Assembly: GCA_043804755.1 (NCBI GenBank)
Contig: JAZDIT010000013.1
Coordinates: forward strand, 1 to 12,116
Origin: JAZDIT01 sp043804755
Lineage (GTDB): Bacteria; Patescibacteriota; Minisyncoccia; Minisyncoccales; JAQTPW01
Direction: 5' to 3'
Length of the DNA stretch: 12,116 nucleotides
This document shows, piece by piece, positions 6,175-12,116 of the stretch (position 1 is the stretch's first letter; each line of letters starts with the position of its first letter). A model generated the notes under the pieces. That model did not search any database. It saw only the letters and a program-made list of their open reading frames with translations, and was not told where the DNA came from. The translations under genes and the position numbers were made by a program.

Positions 6175-7083
6175 GAAGGATTGTTTATATTCAAAAAGCT
6201 TTCAGAATTCAAGGAAGGGGGGTTGGCTCTGCTGACTCTCCGAGCTACCAATGCCGTACTGGTACGGAGAGGAGATACTGCCTATCTGGTGGTAATCCTG
6301 CCCGAGAATGATACGGACATTGAGGTAATGACCTCAACCAAAGAGAGACGGGAACACTCCAATACCGTTTCTCCTGAATGGCTTTCAATCAGACTGGAAG
6401 AATGGAGAAATGGTTCTCCAAAAGTAACTGTCGCCACGCCCGAGCATCCGCTTGAAATAGTTACTGGAGACGTGTGTGTGATATTGGAGATAGAGGGTCA
6501 AGAATATGTCGTGACCTTTTATCGCGATATTCCGCCCAAAGGATACCTGCCTGCCGGGGGTTGTTCCAAAAATAAACGCGGTATCTTCTTCACGCGAGAG
6601 ACTGCCAATCGAGAAACATTTGAAGAATTTATGGTCGGAAACGATACCGGCACGTTTTACACGCTCGGCCATTCAGCCGAAGCGCAGGCGTGTTTGGAAG
6701 AAAATCTTCAGATCTGGGGATTGAAGGCAGATACGATTTTGCACCCGGACGTCATAGAATGGTTTTTCCCGAAGAAAGGCGAAGCGCAGAACCTTATTAT
6801 CGAACAAGGCGTACGTGAATATCGGACTGAAAACGCCAGCTTTTTCATCGCCCCACAGACGGCATCGGTGGCCATGACACTGTTCTGGAAGGTTAGTATC
6901 CCGGCAAAATTGTCCGAACTTCGGTTCTTTGACGGAGAGAAGAGTAAAGATAATTCTCTCCTGAAGAGGCCGGTTCGGCTTACGACCAGGGACGGTAAAC
7001 CCGTTGCTATATACGTGTATGGCAACGAGGTGATGAATGCCACGTGGCATTTGCCGTCGACAAAAGAACGCGCTACTTTCTAA
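6172..7083 (+). CDS. Uncharacterised protein with a degenerate Nudix-like motif
   Basis: I do not recognise this protein of about 303 residues as a whole. It is soluble, with no signal peptide or membrane segment. Around residues 103-155, a strand (VCVILEIEGQEYVVTFYRD) is followed by GYLPAGG (124-130) and then TANRETFEEFMV (144-155). This resembles the Nudix order of strand, glycine turn and 'A..RE..EE' helix, with R147, E148, E151 and E152 in place. The usual Gx5E glutamate is not evident and the spacer between GG and RE is 16 rather than about 13, so the match is weak. A later stretch, TLFWKVSIPAKLSELRFFDG, could be a distal Nudix strand. The span starts at a GTG; TTG at 6181 has better Shine-Dalgarno spacing and would remove three residues. 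It has its own strong promoter and terminator and is not in an operon. Its codon choice (frequent CTG, GTA, CGG) seems to differ from neighbours by eye. Confidence 0.75.
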   Translation: MEGLFIFKKLSEFKEGGLALLTLRATNAVLVRRGDTAYLVVILPENDTDIEVMTSTKERREHSNTVSPEWLSIRLEEWRNGSPKVTVATPEHPLEIVTGDVCVILEIEGQEYVVTFYRDIPPKGYLPAGGCSKNKRGIFFTRETANRETFEEFMVGNDTGTFYTLGHSAEAQACLEENLQIWGLKADTILHPDVIEWFFPKKGEAQNLIIEQGVREYRTENASFFIAPQTASVAMTLFWKVSIPAKLSELRFFDGEKSKDNSLLKRPVRLTTRDGKPVAIYVYGNEVMNATWHLPSTKERATF

Positions 7084-7109
7084 CTTCGCGCGTCCAAATC
7101 AACAAAAAA

Positions 7110-7149
7110 GCGGGACACATAATCCTTATGTGGCCCGCCCTTTATTTTT
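7110..7149. terminator. Bidirectional rho-independent terminator between the Nudix-like gene and the DksA/TraR gene
   Basis: GCGGGACACATAA (7110-7122) pairs with TTATGTGGCCCGC (7126-7138) over a 3-nt loop, 12 of 13 pairs with one A-G mismatch. T-rich TTTATTTTT follows at 7141-7149 for the plus strand, and the A-run at 7104-7109 gives a strong U-tract for the minus strand. It separates convergent genes and ends both units. Confidence 0.92.
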
Positions 7150-7155
7150 AAAAAG

Positions 7156-7527
7156 TTATTCTCCGCAATCCAGACAAAATCTTGATTCAGGCGATACTTC
7201 CAACCTCTCAGAAGGAATCTCCTTTCCGCATTTTTCGCATTTTCCGTAACCGCCTTTTTCGATTTTCTCCAAAGCAGTATTTATATTTTTAAGACGTATT
7301 TCCAAACTGTGTTCCACTGGCAGAAGGGTACTGTATTCTTCCACTTCATCGGCGGCGGTTTCAAGGCCGGAACTTCCGATTGAATGGGCGTCCAATTTCG
7401 GGAATCGGGTATCCCAGTCGCCCGCAATTTTTTCGTCTTTTGTCGCAAATTTCTTTAAATGCTCTTCTACGGCGTTCCTTTCCTGCTCCAATTTTTGCTT
7501 TAATTCATCAGCTGCTTTTTTATCCAT
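7156..7527 (-). CDS. DksA/TraR-type C4 zinc-finger protein
   Basis: A 123-residue protein with the DksA/TraR layout: a charged helical N-terminal half (1-90) and a C-terminal C4 zinc finger (C97-x2-C100-x17-C118-x2-C121) in GYGKCEKCGKEIPSERLEV. The acidic stretch ETAADEVEEY (56-65) before the second helix is typical of Gram-positive-like and CPR members. Family members such as DksA bind the RNA polymerase secondary channel and modulate initiation, in some species together with ppGpp. Whether this protein acts that way is inference. It begins only 5 nt after the coiled-coil gene and is the last gene before a strong terminator, so it is probably co-transcribed with the upstream block. No clear Shine-Dalgarno sequence is seen. 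Confidence 0.88.
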   Translation of the reverse strand: MDKKAADELKQKLEQERNAVEEHLKKFATKDEKIAGDWDTRFPKLDAHSIGSSGLETAADEVEEYSTLLPVEHSLEIRLKNINTALEKIEKGGYGKCEKCGKEIPSERLEVSPESRFCLDCGE

Positions 7528-7532
7528 AATAA

Positions 7533-9341
7533 TTATTTTCTAATATTTATATACCAATACCAAAAAGTTCCCAGGACGGCAAGGAGGGCGATTATAGCTG
7601 TGACAAGCAGAATTCTTACCCACACTTTTTCCTTGGGCGAAGATTTTTTCGGCAAGGGTCTGAATACTTCTTCCGGCTGTTTGAATTCCTCTTTCGTTTC
7701 TTTCGGGAAAATTCCGCCTTCCTTTTCGGCAGACTGCACTCTGTCCATAAATTTTTTCCTTTGTTCCTCTTCTTTTTTTTGTACTTCTTCCAGTCTTTTT
7801 CTTGCGTTTTCTATTTTTGTTTTGTTTTCTTCATCGGCTTTCTCCCCGGCTTCTTTCAGGAATTCTTTCCTTTTTTCAATCACCTGGTTTATATTTTCTC
7901 TCGGTTTGAATTCGGGTTTCCTCGGAATTTCTATTTCCGGTTCTTCTGTTTGTTCAGCCGGAATTTCCGGCAAGGGAGTCGGTATTTCCTCTTTTTGGAC
8001 TACGGCCGCCGGTTCCTGAATTTCTTTTGGTGTTTTTTCCGGTTCGGGAGCCGTGGCAGGTTCGTTCCATTCTGTTGAGACAGGGCTTTCCCACGTGGGA
8101 GCTTCTTCTGCCGCCGTTTTTTCAATATAAATTTCCGGCTCTTCGTAAGATTCTCCCAGCTGGGGATTGATTTCTTTAATGCGTTTTTTCAGCCTTTCCT
8201 CTTTTCTCATTGAGTCCTGGTAGACTGATTCCAGTTTTTTAACCTGAAGGAATATCACCTGTTTTTTTGTTTCCATTCCACTTCTTTCCCGTTCCAGAGA
8301 TCCTCTTATTTTTTCAGCGTCCCATCGCCTCTTTTCGGCATCCCTTCTTCCCTGCGGATTTACAGCAGATTTCTCTTCTTCTTCAATTTGTTTTACAGCT
8401 TCCTCGGCTTCTTTTTCCTCATCGGAAATTTTTTGGAATTCGTTTGTAATCCTGTTCTTTTCCGAAATGAGAGAATTCCTTTCCGCTTCAACCGGCATTC
8501 TTTCCTGTTTTATTCTCGCGACTTCGGACCACAATTTTTCCCTTTCGTCCTCCAGCCCATATCTTTCTTCTTCTGCTAGAATGTTTTTTTTCTTTTCCTT
8601 CAGTTCTTCCTCTTTACTAGAAAGTGTTTGATATTCGGTATCGGTTTTTTTTATTTCAACTTCTATGTGTTCCATATTTTCTTCCACCCCCCATCTTTCT
8701 TTCTCAATCCCCTCCCTCCGGGTTTCGATTTCCCGTCTTTCGTTTTCTACCTTTTTTCTTTCCTCCATCAGAACGGCCTTGTTTTCCCTTTCTTCGATAT
8801 TCCTTTTCTGTATTTCAATTTCTTCTTCTCTCTTAAGGATGGGGGTGAGAGATATTTTCAGCTTCTCTATCTCTCCTAAAAGAAAAACTCTCCTTTCCTC
8901 AAGGGGTTTCTTTTGCAGAGGTAATCCCTGTATATCCCTTTCTACTTTGGCTTTTCTTTCCGCCAAGCTTCCCCTCATTTCTTCTTTTGCGGAAGAAGCG
9001 GTTTCAACAGCCTTTTTTTCCTCATTAGTTTTCTTTTCCCGTTGTTCTTTTATTTCCCTCTGTTTTCTTTTCAGTTCCTCGATTTTTCTCGCGTCCTCCT
9101 CTTTTTCGTTTATTTTTCCAACGGCTTGTTCAAACTTCTTTTCTCTTTGAGATTTGATTTTTTCTATCTCAACTTCTTCTTTGCTTTTTAGTTTGGTGAT
9201 TCTTTCCCTTTCCTTTTCGGCTTCTTCTTCCCTGATTTTTCCCATTTCTTTGCCCATAGTTTTAATCTCCTCTCTGCGCAAGAATTCTTTTTTTTCGGAG
9301 CCCATTTTATCGGGCATGATAGTTTGGTTCGGATCGGGCAT
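7533..9341 (-). CDS. Tail-anchored long coiled-coil protein, function unknown
   Basis: This 602-residue protein is almost entirely Glu/Lys/Arg-rich. Residues 15-395 should form a long, nearly continuous coiled coil, with Trp at 217, 271 and 340 in locally similar contexts (KERWGVEE, EKLWSEVA, KRRWDAEK) that suggest a degenerate internal repeat. Residues about 400-480 are Pro/Glu/Thr-rich and probably disordered. A second charged helix covers 482-540. A single membrane segment (574-597, VWVRILLVTAIIALLAVLGT and following) ends five residues before the C-terminus. There is no N-terminal signal, so the bulk should be cytoplasmic and anchored by its tail. I recognise no enzymatic motif. A scaffold or spacer role is inference only. 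It starts 14 nt after pnp and ends 5 nt before the zinc-finger gene, so it is part of one transcript. A weak AGAAAAG lies upstream of the ATG. Confidence 0.85.
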   Translation of the reverse strand: MPDPNQTIMPDKMGSEKKEFLRREEIKTMGKEMGKIREEEAEKERERITKLKSKEEVEIEKIKSQREKKFEQAVGKINEKEEDARKIEELKRKQREIKEQREKKTNEEKKAVETASSAKEEMRGSLAERKAKVERDIQGLPLQKKPLEERRVFLLGEIEKLKISLTPILKREEEIEIQKRNIEERENKAVLMEERKKVENERREIETRREGIEKERWGVEENMEHIEVEIKKTDTEYQTLSSKEEELKEKKKNILAEEERYGLEDEREKLWSEVARIKQERMPVEAERNSLISEKNRITNEFQKISDEEKEAEEAVKQIEEEEKSAVNPQGRRDAEKRRWDAEKIRGSLERERSGMETKKQVIFLQVKKLESVYQDSMRKEERLKKRIKEINPQLGESYEEPEIYIEKTAAEEAPTWESPVSTEWNEPATAPEPEKTPKEIQEPAAVVQKEEIPTPLPEIPAEQTEEPEIEIPRKPEFKPRENINQVIEKRKEFLKEAGEKADEENKTKIENARKRLEEVQKKEEEQRKKFMDRVQSAEKEGGIFPKETKEEFKQPEEVFRPLPKKSSPKEKVWVRILLVTAIIALLAVLGTFWYWYINIRK

Positions 9342-9355
9342 AAAACTTTTCTATT

Positions 9356-11467
9356 CTATTTATTATGATCCATTGCTTCCTTTAATGAAAGGTTTATTCT
9401 GCCCTGTTCGTCGATGGCAATTACTTTTACTGGTATTATCTGCCCTATTTTTACGATATCTTCAACTTTATCCACCCTGTAATTCGCCAGCTGGGAAATG
9501 TGCACCATTCCTTCCTGCCCTGGAAGAATTTCAACGAAAGCGCCGAAATTCATGATTCTTTTTACTTTGCCCTGGAATGTTTCACCCACGACGACTTCTC
9601 TCGTGAGATTCCTTATCCAGTCGGCGGCCTTCTTTGCTGCTTCTTCTTTTTCAGCCGTAATAAATACTTCGCCAGAATCCTCGATGTCTATTGAAACGCC
9701 GCACTCGTCTATAATTTCATTGATCACTTTTCCGCCTGGCCCTATGACCTCCCTGATTTTATCGGGATTTATCTGCAAAGTTATGATTCTCGGGGCAAAA
9801 GGCGACAGTTCAGCTCGGGGTTTGGGCATCACACTTTCCATTTTATCTAAAATCTGCAGTCTGGTTTTTTTCGCTCTTTCCAATGTTTCTTCGAGGATCT
9901 TTTTGTTAATACCCCTTATTTTTACATCCAACTGTATCGCCGTGATTCCGTCTCTGGTTCCGGCAACTTTAAAATCCATGCCTCCGTAATGATCTTCCGG
10001 ACCCTGTATGTCGGTCAAAATCCGGTAGTCTCCGGTTTCGTTCACTACAATCCCCATAGAAATGCCGGTTGCGGGTTTTTTGATCGGAACGCCTGCATCC
10101 ATCATCGCAAGGGAAGAAGCGGAAATCGACGCCATCGACGTTGAGCCGTTTGATGAAAGAATTTCAGTCACTATTCTTATCGTATAAGGGAAGTCTTCCG
10201 GAGAAGGAATCATGGGCAAGAGCGCCTTTTCAGCAAGCAATCCGTGGCCGATTTCCCTTCTGCCGGGTCCTCTCATGGGTTTTATCTCTCCCGAAGAATA
10301 AGGCGGGAAATTATAGTGGTGCATGAATCTTTTTTTACCGGCAATTTCCATGCCGTCCAGAATCTGCTGATCTCCCGGAGCTCCCAAAGTCAGAATGGAT
10401 AAAGCTTTTGTCTGTCCGCGGACAAACAAGCCTGAGCCGTGCGTTCTCGGCAAAAGCCCGACCTCGCAATAAAGTTCCCTCAATTCATCTGTTTTTCTTC
10501 CGTCAGGCCTTTCTCCTGTTTTTATTATTGTTTCCTGCAGTGTTTTTTCAAGTTCCTTTTCAAAAAAGTTCTTTGCGTATTTCGTTTTTTTGGAATCCTT
10601 GTGTTTCTCTTCAATTAAGGCCGCAAGTTCGTCTTTCAATTCTCCGACAATCTCCGACCTGACAGTTTTTTCTTTCTGGAAAAGCGCTTTTCCCAGCCGA
10701 TCACTTAAAAATTCCCTTATTTCTTTTTCCAATTCCGGATCCGCCGGCATTTCTTCGATTTGCTCCTTTTCTTTCCCGATTTTCTTTACGATTTCATTCT
10801 GAAAATCCAAAAGTTTTTTGAGATCTTTTTTTACAAAATCCAGCGATTCCGCAATCAATTTTTCATCGGTTTCTTCTGAATTGCCCTCAATCATATTCAC
10901 CAAAAGTTCATCTTTTTCCGGTACTACAGAAAAAAGTATATCGAGCGGGCTGTTTTCCCTTTGCGCGTAAGTCGGATTTAAAATGAATTCATTGTCCAAT
11001 TTGCCGATTCTCGAAGCTGCCAGAGGTCCGTTCCATGGTATGTCCGAAATTGATAAAGCAAGGGAAGCTGCCAGCAACCCCACCAAATCCGAGTCGTTTT
11101 CCGCGTCCCAGGAAAGAACAGTGACTATCACCTGGACTTCTCTCTGCAGGTTATCGGGAAATAGAGGCCTTATTGCGCGGTCAATTATTCTTGCGTTTAT
11201 GATGGCCTCGTCGGACGGCTTGGATTCTCTTTTTATGAATCTCGAACCGCATATTTTTCCGGCGGCGTAATATCTTTCTTCATATTCGACCGTAAGCGGA
11301 AAGAAATCTTGTCCTTCCTTGTTTTCTTTGGACATCACACAGGTCGCCAAAACTTCGGTATCGCCGTAGCGAACCAAAACATCCCCGTTTGCCTGTTCAG
11401 CCAGGTGTCTTATTATGACTTCCAGTTTTTTACCGCCCAATTCCAAATCAAATTTTTCATTAATCAT
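9356..11467 (-). CDS. pnp: Polynucleotide phosphorylase (polyribonucleotide nucleotidyltransferase)
   Basis: PNPase degrades RNA 3' to 5' by phosphorolysis, and can run in reverse to add tails. The 703 residues align end to end with the bacterial enzyme. The first RNase PH-like domain holds FFPLTVEYEERYYAAGKI (55-72) and FIKRESKPSDEAI (77-89). An all-helical linker spans about 215-310. The second, catalytic domain carries GERPDGRKTDELR (318-330), RTHGSGLFVRGQTKAL (341-356), FMHHYNFPPYSSGE (381-394), the phosphate-binding SNGSTSMAS (439-447), and EDHYGGMDFK (491-500), whose D492, D498 and K500 correspond to E. coli D486, D492 and K494. A KH domain with GPGGK (576-580) and an S1 domain (about 628-697) follow. 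The ATG has no Shine-Dalgarno sequence; a TATAAT ends 10 nt upstream, at the foot of a hairpin. The stop is TAG. It lies in an rpsO-NYN-pnp block. Confidence 0.97.
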   Translation of the reverse strand: MINEKFDLELGGKKLEVIIRHLAEQANGDVLVRYGDTEVLATCVMSKENKEGQDFFPLTVEYEERYYAAGKICGSRFIKRESKPSDEAIINARIIDRAIRPLFPDNLQREVQVIVTVLSWDAENDSDLVGLLAASLALSISDIPWNGPLAASRIGKLDNEFILNPTYAQRENSPLDILFSVVPEKDELLVNMIEGNSEETDEKLIAESLDFVKKDLKKLLDFQNEIVKKIGKEKEQIEEMPADPELEKEIREFLSDRLGKALFQKEKTVRSEIVGELKDELAALIEEKHKDSKKTKYAKNFFEKELEKTLQETIIKTGERPDGRKTDELRELYCEVGLLPRTHGSGLFVRGQTKALSILTLGAPGDQQILDGMEIAGKKRFMHHYNFPPYSSGEIKPMRGPGRREIGHGLLAEKALLPMIPSPEDFPYTIRIVTEILSSNGSTSMASISASSLAMMDAGVPIKKPATGISMGIVVNETGDYRILTDIQGPEDHYGGMDFKVAGTRDGITAIQLDVKIRGINKKILEETLERAKKTRLQILDKMESVMPKPRAELSPFAPRIITLQINPDKIREVIGPGGKVINEIIDECGVSIDIEDSGEVFITAEKEEAAKKAADWIRNLTREVVVGETFQGKVKRIMNFGAFVEILPGQEGMVHISQLANYRVDKVEDIVKIGQIIPVKVIAIDEQGRINLSLKEAMDHNK

Positions 11468-11477
11468 GTTTTTTAAG

Positions 11478-11483
11478 ATTATA
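11478..11483 (-). promoter_or_regulatory. Candidate -10 element upstream of pnp
   Basis: The minus strand reads TATAAT here, ending 10 nt before the pnp ATG, so a transcript would start about 3 nt before the start codon. It overlaps the 3' foot of the hairpin at 11481-11534. No -35 was identified. pnp is probably also read from upstream rpsO transcription. Confidence 0.35.
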
Positions 11484-11534
11484 ATTGTTCCGCGAAATCG
11501 CGGACGTCAGTCCGCGGATGAAGCGAACAATTAT
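11481..11534 (-). promoter_or_regulatory. Structured leader between the NYN gene and pnp, with alternative hairpins
   Basis: A 10-bp outer stem is formed by ATAATTGTTC (11481-11490) and GAACAATTAT (11525-11534). Inside it, CGCGGAC (11499-11505) pairs with GTCCGCG (11510-11516) around a 4-nt loop. A competing 6-bp hairpin pairs TCCGCG (11489-11494) with CGCGGA (11499-11504) around AAAT. The two GC stems share one arm and cannot form together. No U-tract follows on the minus strand, so it is not a simple terminator. Possible roles are an RNase processing site, a control element for pnp or a transcript boundary; which one is not shown. Confidence 0.7.
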
Positions 11535-11550
11535 GTACTTTCAGTTAAGT

Positions 11551-12054
11551 TCATTTTTTAAGCAGAAACTTGTCCGGACTTTCCTCTATATCTATGAATT
11601 CATCGGCGACTTCCCGGAGTTTTGAGGAAGCAGACCGTCCGAAAGCCATAACTTCCACTCTTTTCCCCTGGTTTTTGAGATAATCTATCAACTGGATGAA
11701 ATCGCCGTCACCAGAAACGAGAACAATGGTATCTACGGTGGAATTTATTCTCACTGCATCTATGGAAATGCCGACATCCCAGTCGGCTTTTTTCGCGCCT
11801 CCGTAAAATTCCTGAAGGTCCCTGACTTTGGTTTCGATCCCGAGTTTTACCAAGGCATCAAAAAAGGGCTTCTCTTCGCCAGTTTTCGTTCTGACGACAT
11901 AAGCAAAAGCCCTGATTAATTTCCTGCCGGCGACGGCCTCTTTCAAAATCTCGGAAAAATTAACTTTTGACTGATAAAGGTTCTTGGCAGAATGATACAT
12001 ATTCTGCACGTCTATCAAAACGGCAATCCTCTGTTCTTTGTGTATTACCTGCAT
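11551..12054 (-). CDS. NYN-domain (LabA/DUF88-type) putative RNase
   Basis: At 167 residues this is little more than one NYN domain, a PIN-like fold with predicted metal-dependent ribonuclease activity. Visible family features are the first strand with its acidic residue, IAVLIDVQNMY (10-20, D15 and N18), WDVGISIDAVR (92-102, D93 and D99), and VLVSGDGDFIQLIDYL (111-126, D116 and D118), followed by the strand KRVEVMAF. These acidic residues would form the metal site. It starts 6 nt after rpsO, with AAAGG inside the rpsO 3' end as a Shine-Dalgarno sequence, and is followed by pnp after an 83-nt structured gap. This setting suggests a role in RNA processing or turnover, but the substrate is unknown. 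The stop is TGA, which supports the standard genetic code. Confidence 0.88.
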   Translation of the reverse strand: MQVIHKEQRIAVLIDVQNMYHSAKNLYQSKVNFSEILKEAVAGRKLIRAFAYVVRTKTGEEKPFFDALVKLGIETKVRDLQEFYGGAKKADWDVGISIDAVRINSTVDTIVLVSGDGDFIQLIDYLKNQGKRVEVMAFGRSASSKLREVADEFIDIEESPDKFLLKK

Positions 12055-12060
12055 ATAAAA

Positions 12061-12116
12061 TTACCTTTTTAGACCGATTTTTTTTATAACCGCGTTATAT
12101 TTTCTCACGCTTTCTT
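12061..12116 (-). CDS. rpsO: Ribosomal protein S15, C-terminal end only (runs off right edge)
   Basis: Only the last 17 codons and the TAA stop are in the window. The peptide ESVRKYNAVIKKIGLKR matches the S15 C-terminus, where B. subtilis has DVTRYRELINKLGLRR at the same place; the R-Y spacing, the I-x-K/R-x-GL core and the basic ending agree. S15 binds the central domain of 16S rRNA early in 30S assembly. The identification is strengthened by gene order, because rpsO immediately upstream of pnp is a classic bacterial arrangement; here a NYN gene lies between them. The downstream gene starts 6 nt after the stop. Confidence 0.82.
   Translation of the reverse strand, partial: ESVRKYNAVIKKIGLKR
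12064..12068 (-). promoter_or_regulatory. Shine-Dalgarno sequence of the NYN gene inside rpsO
   Basis: The minus strand reads AAAGG, 9 nt before the ATG of the NYN gene. It lies in the last two sense codons of rpsO, so the two genes are probably translationally linked. Confidence 0.55.

Noticed and set aside
7600..9150. Several plus-strand open frames of 60-160 codons opposite the coiled-coil gene, rich in Phe and Ser
   Set aside because: They are the antisense of Glu/Lys-rich codons (GAA, AAA) and have no start signals. The minus-strand frame is continuous and sensible.
11481..11534. Simple rho-independent terminator after the NYN gene
   Set aside because: The strand transcribed toward pnp has no U-tract after the stem, and the sequence after the stem is A-rich.
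1..12116. Recoded TGA (glycine), as in some CPR lineages
   Set aside because: All genes are full length under the standard code, and the NYN gene ends naturally at TGA with a family-typical length.
1..12116. tRNA genes, CRISPR arrays, insertion sequences, phage genes or defence systems
   Set aside because: I looked on both strands. No cloverleaf, spaced repeat array, transposase or integrase motif, or recognisable defence protein is present.

Overview
The window looks like chromosomal DNA from a bacterium of the Candidate Phyla Radiation (Patescibacteria), most likely a parcubacterium. The evidence is a moderately AT-rich, tightly packed genome with weak or absent Shine-Dalgarno signals, a VirB6/TrbL-like membrane protein beside ksgA, a LysM plus M23 cell-wall peptidase, a long tail-anchored coiled-coil protein, and an rpsO-NYN-pnp block. 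TGA ends one gene (the NYN gene) and no frame needs recoding, so the standard bacterial code applies. The taxonomic call is inference from gene content, not from a marker tree.

Left block (1-3259, minus strand): ksgA (16S rRNA dimethyltransferase), then a 737-residue VirB6/TrbL-like polytopic protein, then the first 52 codons of a small unrecognised gene that runs off the left edge. Diverging from ksgA, a plus-strand gene (about 3411-4484) encodes a membrane-anchored LysM-LysM-M23 peptidase. It has no ATG, GTG or TTG start upstream of its membrane segment. It converges on comM/yifB (4540-6066, minus) across a bidirectional terminator.

Middle (6067-7155): a plus-strand gene with a near-perfect sigma-70 promoter (TTGACA, 16 bp, TATAAT) and a good Shine-Dalgarno sequence encodes a protein of about 300 residues. 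It is not recognised as a whole but carries a degenerate Nudix-like motif. A second bidirectional terminator follows it.

Right block (7156-12116, minus strand): a probable five-gene unit runs rpsO (3' end only), a NYN-domain putative RNase, pnp (polynucleotide phosphorylase), a tail-anchored coiled-coil protein and a DksA/TraR-type zinc-finger protein. The first three belong to translation and RNA turnover. A structured leader with mutually exclusive hairpins lies just upstream of pnp.

Most of the window is ordinary housekeeping DNA, and no defence system, CRISPR array, insertion sequence, tRNA or prophage was seen. The points most worth a second look are a repeated promoter geometry (a -10 hexamer exactly 6 nt before ATG at comM, ksgA and the VirB6-like gene) that predicts leaderless mRNAs, the probable non-canonical start of the M23 gene, the hairpin before pnp, and the self-contained Nudix-like gene.
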